From Candidatus Omnitrophota bacterium (GTDB lineage: Bacteria; Omnitrophota; Gorgyraeia; B26-G9): a stretch of 8,167 nucleotides of DNA. The translations under genes and the position numbers were made by a program. Of the stretch, positions 1 through 6,600 are shown in pieces. Below the pieces are notes generated by a model that did no database searches, had not been told where the DNA came from, and saw only the letters and a program-made list of their open reading frames with translations. Where the stretch lies: contig JAKLQT010000048.1 in the NCBI GenBank assembly GCA_022013205.1, positions 1-8,167 of the forward strand, read 5' to 3'. Each line of letters opens with the position of its first letter. Within the stretch, counting starts at the first letter, position 1.

Positions 1-150
1 TATTCACGAGGTAAACCTGTTAAAGAAAGTGCGTATTGAAATAGCTGTAAACGAGGATTTTGTTAAACCGGCCATAGACGCGATTATCAAAGGCACGAAA
101 ACAGGTAATATCGGCGACGGTAAAATATTCGTGCTTGATTTACCCGAGTG
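1..150 (+). repeat. Near-identical duplicated PII segment, copy 1
   Basis: Bases 1-150 match 1892-2041 with only two mismatches (bases 95-96, ACG Thr against GTG Val). The repeat continues off the left edge. The following 46 bases to the stop codon carry 12 mismatches, so the similarity drops abruptly near base 150. Confidence 0.9.
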
Positions 151-196
151 CATAAGAATACGTACGGGAGAAAAAGGCACAAAGGCAATAGGATAA
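1..196 (+). CDS. PII signal-transduction protein, copy 1 (3' end only)
   Basis: This is the C-terminal 64 codons of a GlnB/GlnK-family PII protein; the 5' end lies off the left edge. The reading frame begins at base 2 (Ile-His-Glu-Val...) and ends at TAA 194-196. PII proteins are trimers that bind ATP/ADP and 2-oxoglutarate and control ammonium channels, glutamine synthetase or regulators. The second PII signature (TGNIGDGKIFV) and the nucleotide-binding IRIRTGE near the C terminus are visible. Aligned with the complete copy at 1746-2087, the visible part starts at residue 50, and His is at position 51 where E. coli PII has the uridylylated Tyr. The visible protein differs from copy 2 at only three residues (Thr for Val81, Lys for Arg107, Thr for Asn109). 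Its position upstream of amt fits the common glnK-amt arrangement. I cannot tell GlnB from GlnK. Confidence 0.95.
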   Translation, partial: IHEVNLLKKVRIEIAVNEDFVKPAIDAIIKGTKTGNIGDGKIFVLDLPECIRIRTGEKGTKAIG

Positions 197-257
197 ATAT
201 AATCAGGCTTGCCCTCCGAAGCTTACTACTATGAAAGTTATCGAGATAATCGTAGGG

Positions 258-288
258 GGTTACCAAAAATAAATAATTTTTACTTATA
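258..288 (+). promoter_or_regulatory. Shared upstream element, amt copy
   Basis: The block GGTTACCAAAA, a 6-nt spacer (ATAAAT), then AATTTTTACTTATA lies 82 nt before the amt start. The same block with the same spacer length occurs before glnA at 2130-2160; all 25 non-spacer bases are identical. It may hold a promoter: a TATAAG (285-290) could be a -10, with TTACCA (260-265) as a weak -35 at a long 19-nt spacing. In this copy ACTTATAAGT (282-291) is a perfect 10-bp palindrome. An operator for a nitrogen regulator is the other reading. No NtcA, GlnR/TnrA or sigma-54 consensus fits. The element is seen in the sequence; its function is inferred. Confidence 0.55.
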
Positions 289-370
289 AGTTAAGTATGC
301 ATAGCAAAGGTGCCAGTGATGTAAAGATGAATGCGTTTTGATTTAATGAACAGAAATAGAGGAGGATTAA

Positions 371-1729
371 ATGATAAGGAAAAGAATGCTGAAAACAATA
401 AAAACAATCTTGGGAGTTTTCCTTGTAGTCCTTAGTTATTGTGGTTGTGTCTTTGCTTCTGAGGAGAGTAATGCGGAGTCAATAGTCACGATAGTAAAAG
501 GACTGGATACATTATGGGTATTGCTGGCTGCCTTCCTTGTCTTTATTATGCAGGCAGGCTTTGGAATGCTTGAAGCAGGTTTAATTAGACCAAAAAATAC
601 CTGTAATATACTTATGAATAATTTTCTTGATTTCTGTATAGCATCAGTAGGATTTTTTGTTTTTGGATATGCTATTATGTTTGGAACAGGAAACGGTTTT
701 ATGGGATGGAATGGATTTTTTCTAATCAATGCCACTCATGAGGGAACGATTCCTTTAGAGGCAGCCTGGTTGTTTCATGCTGTATTTTGCGGCGCTGCGG
801 CTACTATTGTAGCCGGAGGTATCGCGGAACGCATGAAGTTCAAATGCTATCTTATTTATTCATTTTTAATTTCAGTAACAGTCTATCCTGTTGTCGGACA
901 CTGGATATGGGGCGGCGGTTGGCTGGCAAACATTGGGTTTGGAGATTTTGCCGGATCAACAGTTGTGCATGCAGTAGGGGGAACAGCTGCTCTGGTTGGT
1001 ACTATGATCCTGGGGCCCAGAATAGGGAAATACAATAAAGATGGGACAGCGAATGCAATCGAAGGGCATTCTATGACACTTGCATCTTTGGGAACATTAA
1101 TCCTATGGTTTGCCTGGTTTGGCTTTAACCCGGGATCTACTTTGTCAGTAGGTGACGGAAGTTTTATGGCAAAAGTTGCTGTAAATACTAATCTATCTGC
1201 AGTGGCGGGGTCGTTAGTAGCAATGTTTTATGCGTGGCGTAAATGCGGTAAGCCGGATTTGACAATGACTATGAACGGTGCATTAGCTGGATTGGTTGCT
1301 GTTACAGCTCCATGTGCTTATGTTACACCTATAGAATCTATGATAATTGGCGCAATAGGCGGCATTATAGTTGTTGTTGGCACACTGTTTCTTGATAAAA
1401 TCCATATTGATGATCCTGTTGGAGCGGTTCCTGTACATTGTATGAATGGTATATGGGGCACTCTTGCCGTGGGGATTTTTGGTCACAAATCATTGGGGCT
1501 TGCCAGGGATGGTTTATTGAATGGAGGCGGTTTTGCCCAGCTTGGGGTGCAGGCATTAGGTGTTGCTACCGTAGTTGCTTTTGTAGCAGCAGCAATGACT
1601 ACTATATTTAAAATTATGGATTCTACAGTAGGATTAAGAGTTTCTAGAGAAGAAGAACTAAAGGGATTGGATATTTCGTTGCATGGAATGGAAGCTTATT
1701 CCGGGTTTCAAATATTTGTAACCCAATAA
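371..1729 (+). CDS. amt: Ammonium channel Amt/AmtB
   Basis: A 452-residue Amt/MEP/Rh-family channel that conducts ammonium/ammonia across the inner membrane. A strong ribosome site (AGAGGAGG, 358-365) 5 nt before the ATG sets the start; the in-frame Met6 has no comparable site. Residues 1-29 look like a cleaved signal peptide (basic start, hydrophobic core, VFA before Ser30), as in E. coli AmtB, followed by about 11 membrane segments. Channel residues line up with E. coli AmtB: outer gate Phe139 (F107), Trp180 (W148), Asp192 (D160), twin His200 and His356 (H168/H318), and Phe252/Ser256 (F215/S219). The cytoplasmic tail (GLRVSREEELKGLD..HG.EAY) matches the family segment that contacts PII. The gene ends in tandem stops (TAATAA) and lies 16 nt before a PII gene, so they are probably co-transcribed and co-regulated. 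The call is firm; only the exact signal cleavage site is predicted. Confidence 0.97.
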   Translation: MIRKRMLKTIKTILGVFLVVLSYCGCVFASEESNAESIVTIVKGLDTLWVLLAAFLVFIMQAGFGMLEAGLIRPKNTCNILMNNFLDFCIASVGFFVFGYAIMFGTGNGFMGWNGFFLINATHEGTIPLEAAWLFHAVFCGAAATIVAGGIAERMKFKCYLIYSFLISVTVYPVVGHWIWGGGWLANIGFGDFAGSTVVHAVGGTAALVGTMILGPRIGKYNKDGTANAIEGHSMTLASLGTLILWFAWFGFNPGSTLSVGDGSFMAKVAVNTNLSAVAGSLVAMFYAWRKCGKPDLTMTMNGALAGLVAVTAPCAYVTPIESMIIGAIGGIIVVVGTLFLDKIHIDDPVGAVPVHCMNGIWGTLAVGIFGHKSLGLARDGLLNGGGFAQLGVQALGVATVVAFVAAAMTTIFKIMDSTVGLRVSREEELKGLDISLHGMEAYSGFQIFVTQ

Positions 1730-1745
1730 TAAAAGGAGATCGAAT

Positions 1746-2087
1746 ATGAGGCTTATTATAGCTTTGATTCAGCCGCATAAACTACCTGATGTAAAGAAGG
1801 CGCTGTTTGATGCGGATGTTTGCAAAATGACAGTTACTAATGCCTTAGGCTGCGGTCAGCAAAAGGGCTTTACGGAGACATACCGCGGTGTTATTCACGA
1901 GGTAAACCTGTTAAAGAAAGTGCGTATTGAAATAGCTGTAAACGAGGATTTTGTTAAACCGGCCATAGACGCGATTATCAAAGGCGTGAAAACAGGTAAT
2001 ATCGGCGACGGTAAAATATTCGTGCTTGATTTACCCGAGTGTATAAGAATACGCACAGGTGAACGAGGTAATAAAGCCATAGGCTAA
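1746..2087 (+). CDS. PII signal-transduction protein, copy 2 (GlnK/GlnB family)
   Basis: A complete 113-residue PII protein, the usual length. An AAGGAG site (1733-1738) 7 nt before the ATG supports the start. Visible hallmarks: the T-loop region from Gly35 to Leu56 (GCGQQKGFTETYRG...), 2-oxoglutarate/ATP ligands Gln39, Lys40 and Lys58, the B-loop signature TGNIGDGKIFV (83-93) with Lys90, and C-terminal Arg101/Arg103. Tyr46 is kept, but position 51 is His, so the classic GlnD uridylylation target is missing; position 38 is Gln rather than Arg. The gene follows amt by 16 nt, so the protein most likely binds the Amt cytoplasmic face when 2-oxoglutarate is low, and may also act on the glutamine synthetase encoded next. 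The partner choice is inferred from context. Most of its visible 3' half is nearly identical in DNA to copy 1. Confidence 0.97.
   Translation: MRLIIALIQPHKLPDVKKALFDADVCKMTVTNALGCGQQKGFTETYRGVIHEVNLLKKVRIEIAVNEDFVKPAIDAIIKGVKTGNIGDGKIFVLDLPECIRIRTGERGNKAIG
1892..2041 (+). repeat. Near-identical duplicated PII segment, copy 2
   Basis: This is the partner of bases 1-150 at a constant offset of 1891, with two mismatches in 150. It lies inside the second PII gene, from codon 49 to the Cys99 codon. Beyond it the two genes diverge, mostly at synonymous positions. Confidence 0.9.
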
Positions 2088-2129
2088 AACTGTTACTAAA
2101 CCGTCTGTTAGAAAATTTTTTAAAAAAAA

Positions 2130-2160
2130 GGTTACCAAAACACGTGAATTTTTACTTATA
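2130..2160 (+). promoter_or_regulatory. Shared upstream element, glnA copy
   Basis: The second copy of GGTTACCAAAA, 6 nt (here CACGTG), AATTTTTACTTATA, 134 nt before the glnA start and 42 nt after the PII stop. It contains or abuts possible promoter boxes: TATACT (2157-2162) as a -10, or alternatively TTTACT (2151-2156) as a -35 with TATAGA (2173-2178) 16 nt further on. Either start would place the hairpins at 2193-2263 inside the glnA leader RNA. Bases between the PII stop and this block do not resemble the corresponding bases before amt, so its conservation is not simply carried along with the flanks. Confidence 0.55.
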
Positions 2161-2192
2161 CTTAACAAAAGGTATAGAGACTGTTCAAAAAA

Positions 2193-2207
2193 GCACAAAG
2201 TTTGTGC
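2193..2207 (+). other. Small hairpin in glnA leader
   Basis: GCACAAAGTTTGTGC folds into a 5-bp stem (GCACA/TGTGC) with an AAGTT loop. It sits just upstream of the two competing hairpins and could be part of a sensing domain or a nucleation hairpin. No T-tract follows, so it is not a terminator. I do not recognise a known riboswitch class around it. Confidence 0.4.
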
Positions 2208-2215
2208 AGAAGGTG

Positions 2216-2235
2216 TTAAAACAATGGTGTTTTAA
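2216..2235 (+). promoter_or_regulatory. Candidate antiterminator hairpin of glnA leader
   Basis: TTAAAACA (2216-2223) pairs perfectly with TGTTTTAA (2228-2235) across an ATGG loop, giving an 8-bp stem. The 3' arm is the same strand that forms the 5' arm of the terminator at 2227-2255, and TTAAAACA recurs exactly at 2247-2254 in the terminator's 3' arm. The two hairpins are therefore mutually exclusive. The pairing is seen in sequence; the regulatory role is inferred. Confidence 0.5.
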
Positions 2236-2263
2236 GCTTGAGTAGCTTAAAACACTTTTTTTT
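2227..2263 (+). terminator. Intrinsic terminator upstream of glnA
   Basis: A perfect 11-bp stem, GTGTTTTAAGC (2227-2237) with GCTTAAAACAC (2245-2255), a 7-nt loop and a run of eight T. It lies 139 nt after the PII stop and 31 nt before the glnA GTG. It could simply end the amt-PII transcript, or act as an attenuator for RNAs starting at the 2130-2180 promoter candidates or reading through from amt. The overlapping antiterminator favours a regulated role. Confidence 0.8.
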
Positions 2264-2294
2264 AGGTAAATAGTTAAAAAAAAGGAGGTATAAA

Positions 2295-3566
2295 GTGTCA
2301 AAAAAAAGCAAACAGGATATTTTAAAGCTGGTAAAGGAAAATGACGTAAAATTTATAAGGTTGTGGTTTACGGATTTACTGGGGCAGGTAAAAAGTTTCG
2401 CGATAACAGATAAAGAGCTGGTAAACGCGCTTGAAAACGGAATGGGGTTTGACGGCTCTTCAATAACCGGATATCAGGATATAGAAGAATCAGATATGAT
2501 TGCCATGCCTGATGCGGATACGTTTGCAATGCTTCCCTGGCGGCCGACTGAAAAGTCTGTGGCCAGAATGATATGCGACATATTAAATCCGGATAAAACC
2601 CCTTATGAAGGTGATCCGCGTTATGTATTAAAAAAGGCGCTTGCGCGAGCGGAAAAAATGGGATTTGACCATTTCTATTTAGGGCCGGAACTGGAGTTTT
2701 TCTACTTCAGGACTGATACAGGAACGGAAATATTGGATAAGGGAGGATATTTTGATCTTACAACACTTGATGTTGCCAGTGACCTAAGAAGAGAAACCGT
2801 GCTTGCCCTTGAAAAAATGGGAATAGATGTTGAGTATTCTCATCATGAGGTGGCTCCTTCGCAGCATGAAGTAGATATGCGTTATAAAGACGCTTTGGAG
2901 ATGGCGGATAACGTAATAACCTATCGGGTTGTTGTAAAAGAAATTGCCAGCAAATTCGGAGTATACGCTACTTTTATGCCAAAACCTATTTTTGGACAGA
3001 ACGGATCAGGTATGCATACGCACCAATCACTGTTTAAAGGAACAAAGAATACATTTTTTGACGCGAAATCCAATGATTATCTTTCAGATACCGCGCGCTG
3101 CTATATTGCCGGCCTTCTCAAGCACTCAAAAGAAATATGTTCGATTTTTGCCCAAACCACAAATTCCTACAAAAGATTAGTACCTGGCTATGAAGCGCCG
3201 GTATATATAGCCTGGAGCCGCAGAAACAGAAGCGCGCTTGTTAGAGTGCCGCTGTATCATCCCGGGCAGGAAAAAGCAACGCGATGTGAATTTAGAGCAT
3301 GCGATCCGGCGTGTAATCCTTATCTTACCTTTGCGGCCATGCTTCATGCAGGACTGGAAGGTATAGAGAAAAAGTATAAAGTGCCTAAACCCATGGAACA
3401 GAATTTATACCACTTAAACGATAGTGAAAGAAAAGCAAAAGGCATAGAAACTTTACCTGATAATCTGGGATATGCTATAGCGATCACGGAAAACAGCCAA
3501 CTTGTAAAAAAGGCGCTTGGCGAACATATATTCCCAAGATTTGTGGAACTTAAGAAAAAAGAATAA
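2295..3566 (+). CDS. glnA: Glutamine synthetase type I (GSI-alpha), C-terminally shortened
   Basis: Makes glutamine from glutamate, ammonia and ATP in the cytoplasm. GTG at 2295 is the start, 6 nt after an ideal AAAGGAGGT; no in-frame ATG precedes it. The N-terminal beta-grasp domain (about 15-100) holds FDGSS (Asp53). The catalytic domain has Glu132/Glu134, Glu185/Glu192, NGSGMH (His241), NSYKRLVPGYEAP (288-302 region, Arg294, Glu300) and TRCEFR (Arg330, Glu332, Arg334). All main metal and substrate residues appear intact. The region after NLYHL (370-374) is of GSI-alpha form (SERKAKGIETLP) and lacks the GSI-beta adenylylation sequence and 25-residue insertion. Position 62 is Asp, where Bacillus subtilis has the feedback-inhibition Arg62. 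The 423 residues stop about 20 short of the usual 440-445: TAA interrupts the C-terminal tail, which continues in frame at 3567-3623. gltB follows closely, so the two probably form a GS-GOGAT unit. The leader has a terminator/antiterminator pair. Confidence 0.96.
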   Translation: MSKKSKQDILKLVKENDVKFIRLWFTDLLGQVKSFAITDKELVNALENGMGFDGSSITGYQDIEESDMIAMPDADTFAMLPWRPTEKSVARMICDILNPDKTPYEGDPRYVLKKALARAEKMGFDHFYLGPELEFFYFRTDTGTEILDKGGYFDLTTLDVASDLRRETVLALEKMGIDVEYSHHEVAPSQHEVDMRYKDALEMADNVITYRVVVKEIASKFGVYATFMPKPIFGQNGSGMHTHQSLFKGTKNTFFDAKSNDYLSDTARCYIAGLLKHSKEICSIFAQTTNSYKRLVPGYEAPVYIAWSRRNRSALVRVPLYHPGQEKATRCEFRACDPACNPYLTFAAMLHAGLEGIEKKYKVPKPMEQNLYHLNDSERKAKGIETLPDNLGYAIAITENSQLVKKALGEHIFPRFVELKKKE

Positions 3567-3626
3567 GATGAATACAGGATAACCGTACCTCAATTTGAAT
3601 TGGATAAGTACCTCTCTATTCTTTAA
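3564..3626 (+). other. In-frame continuation of glnA past its stop codon
   Basis: After TAA 3564-3566 the same frame reads DEYRITV..FELDKYL... for 19 codons and then reaches TAA 3624-3626. From memory, the B. subtilis GlnA tail is EWD.FR..V..WE...Y, also with exactly 19 residues after the Trp; here Glu-stop-Asp-Glu-Tyr-Arg takes that place without a gap. Read through, the protein would be 443 residues, the family's normal length. This tail is the 'helical thong' that holds the two hexameric rings of GSI together. Either a nonsense mutation (or base error) removed it recently, or the stop is read through. No independent start site for these bases is visible. Confidence 0.8.
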
Positions 3627-3650
3627 TATAGACGTTAAAAGGTTTAAAAG

Positions 3651-6600
3651 ATGAAACACGGCTATTTTCCCAAAAAACAAGGCCTTTATGATCCCCGGTT
3701 TGAGCATGATTCCTGCGGCGTAGGGTTTGTCTGCGATATTAACGGCAAAAAAAAACACGCTATTGTTAAAAAAGGCATTGAAGCACTCAACCGTCTGAGT
3801 CATCGTGGCGCTGTCGGCGCTGACCCTGCCACAGGAGATGGAGCAGGCATACTTATTCAAACGCCGCATAGGTTTTTAGTAAAGGAATGTAAGAAAATTG
3901 ATATTGCCCTGCCGGAAGCCGGGCATTATGGAGCGGGCATGATTTTTTTGCCTAACGATGATGCAGATAGGGAGTTATCCAAAGAGATAGTCAAAAACAT
4001 TATCAATGAAGAGGGGCAGCATTTTTTAGGTTGGCGCACTGTTCCTTTTAATAATGCTGTAATCGGAGATAGAGCAAAAGATAAAATGCCGTTTATAGCG
4101 CAGATATTTATCAAAATGAACAGCAGCTTAGACAGCCAGCTCGCGTTTGAACGAAAACTTTATGTTATTCGCAAACAAGCTGAAAAGGCGATCAAAGGAT
4201 CTTCAGTAGCTGGGAAAGCGGCTTTTTACATAACTAACTTGTCCTCGCGGACATTGAGTTATAAGGGGCTGTTAATGCCTTCTCAATTAAAAGATTTTTT
4301 CCCGGATTTATCAGATCAGGCCATTGAGAGTTCTCTTTGTCTGTTTCATTCACGCTACAGCACAAATACCTTTCCTACATGGGATCTGGCGCAGCCGTTT
4401 CGATTTTTGGCGCATAACGGAGAAATAAATACCTTACGCGGCAACATGAACTGGGTACGTGCCAGAGAGCGATTGCTTACCAGTGAACTTTTTGGTACAG
4501 ATATAGAAAAACTAAAGCCGGTTATTGTTGAGGGAGGAAGTGATTCTGCCGCGATTGACAATATTTTTGAACTTTTAGTATTATCAGGCCGCTCACTTGA
4601 ACACGCGATGATGATGCTTATCCCCGCGGCCTGGGAACACAATAAGCTTATGGATAAGGAACTAAAAGATTTCTATAAATATCATGCTTGTTTTATGGAG
4701 CCGTGGGACGGGCCGGCAGCGATAGCTTTTACAGATGGCAAAAATATCGGAGCAGTACTTGACCGGAATGGTTTGCGCCCTGCCCGTTATATTATTACCA
4801 AAGATGGTTTTGTTGTGATGGCCTCTGAGGTGGGTGTCTTAGATATACCGCCGGCAGAGATTCAGATTAGCGGAAGGCTTGAACCGGGAAAAATCTTTTT
4901 TATTGATACTGAATCCGGCCGGATAGTACATGATTCACAAATAAAAAAGAATGTTTCTAGCCGCCACCCCTATGGCAAGTGGAATGCAGAAAATATGATT
5001 GGCCTGGATAAACTTATTATCAGCAGTGTGCCTGAGCAGAAATCTGATGATATCATGCCGCTTCTTTTGGCCTTTGGTTATACGCGGGAAGATCTCCGAA
5101 ATATAATAAAGCCTATGGCTGAGGAGGGGAAAGAGCCTGTGGGTTCGATGGGAAACGACACGCCTCACGCGTTTCTATCAAAAAAACCGCAGCTTCTATA
5201 CAATTATTTTAAACAGCTCTTTGCGCAGGTAACAAACCCGGCAATAGATTCAATCCGGGAAAAGTTAGTAATGAGCTTAATAAGTTTTATTGGCCCTGAG
5301 AAAAATATTCTTGAGGAACATCCTGAGAATAGTCATAAAGTCTCAGTAAAAAATCCGATATTAAGCAATGAAGAATTTCAGAATTTACGTGATATCAGTA
5401 TGCAAGGTTTTAAAGCAAAGACAATATATACTTTTTTTGATGCTGCAAGCCAAAAAGGCGGCTTTATTAAAGCATTGGAAAGAATTTGTTTTGAAGCAGA
5501 ATATGCTATTGAGCAGGGGTATTCTTTTATTATCTTAAGTGATCGCGGAGTTGATAAGGATAATATTGCCCTGCCGGCATTTTTGGCTATGAGTGGTGTG
5601 CATCAGCATCTTGTAAGAAAGACCATACGTTCACAGGTTGCCATAATCGTGGAAAGCGCGGAACCGAGAGAGGTACAGCATTTCGCGTTACTTTTCGCTT
5701 ATGGCGCAGATTGCGTCAATCCTTATCTTGCTTATGAAGCGATAGAATATCTTATTGAAGGAAAAGAAATTTCTTTAAACCTGAAAAAAGCGCTAAAGAA
5801 TTACAATAAAGCATTAACAGACGGAATACTGAAAATTCTATCAAAAATGGGGATTTCTACGCTGAGAAGCTACCGCGGCGCACAGATATTTGAAGCATTA
5901 GGTTTAGATGAAGAACTGATTGATAAATATTTTGCCGGTACGCCATCTCGTATTTCCGGTGTAAGCCTTGAAGGGGTCGCGGATGAGACAATAAAAAGAC
6001 ATAAATCAGCTTATGTTGAAAATAATGTAGGCAGCAATAATTTAACAAGCGGCGGTATCTATCAGTGGAAAAAGGATGGAGAATTTCATCTTTGGAATCC
6101 TGAAAGTATAGCAGCCCTGCAGAATGCTGCGCGCAATAATGACTATGATAAATATAGGCAATTTGCTCAATTGATAAATGGCCAATCCGCTAACCCGGTA
6201 ACCTTGAGGAGTTTATTTAAATTTTCGTCCTCTGACAAAAGAAAAGTAAAAGCAATTTCAGTTAATGAAGTTGAACCTGTTGAAAATATCATGAAACGTT
6301 TTGCTACCGGGGCGATGAGCTTTGGTTCGATAAGCAGTGCTGCTCATGAGACAATTGCCATTGCGATGAACAGAATAGGCGGCAAATCTAATACCGGCGA
6401 AGGCGGCGAAGATCCAAACCGGTTTATAATTCTGCCTAATGGAGATTCAAGAAGAAGCGCTATAAAGCAGGTTGCTTCCGGAAGATTCGGTGTTACCATC
6501 AATTACCTGGTTAATGCCGATGAAATACAGATAAAAATTGCCCAGGGAGCAAAGCCGGGTGAAGGAGGCCAGTTACCGGGGCATAAAGTCAGCGAAGCGA

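Noticed and set aside
197..370. Terminator, sigma-54 promoter or NtcA site in the amt leader
   Set aside because: Only weak 4-5-bp inverted repeats without T-tracts are present; no GG-N10-GC box fits sigma-54, and the GTA...TAC at 252-263 has a 6-nt spacer, not 8.
431..448. Lipoprotein signal in Amt (Cys24 or Cys26)
   Set aside because: Neither cysteine is preceded by a good lipobox (Ser-Tyr and Cys-Gly before them). A standard cleavage after VFA at residue 29 fits better and agrees with AmtB proteins.
436..735. 99-codon minus-strand frame inside amt, and similar short antisense frames inside PII, glnA and gltB
   Set aside because: They are shadows of clearly coding + strand genes; none has a convincing ribosome site or recognisable protein.
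2161..2263. Known glutamine riboswitch (glnA motif or downstream-peptide motif) in the glnA leader
   Set aside because: A GTTCA and an AGAAGG flank a hairpin, but the conserved core of those classes as I know it is not present. A covariance-model search would settle it.
3564..3566. Reassigned genetic code in which TAA is an amino acid
   Set aside because: TAA ends both PII genes at the normal family C terminus and amt as well, and gltB contains no in-frame TAA over 1505 codons. Selenocysteine and pyrrolysine use TGA and TAG.
3551..3626. Frameshift as the cause of the short GlnA
   Set aside because: The conserved tail continues in the same frame with no missing or extra base; only the stop codon interrupts it. 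The A-run at 3555-3560 is therefore not the problem.
3453..3869. 138-codon open frame on the minus strand across the glnA/gltB junction
   Set aside because: It lies antisense to two strongly recognisable genes, shows no family features, and its frame is explained by the codon pattern of glnA and gltB.
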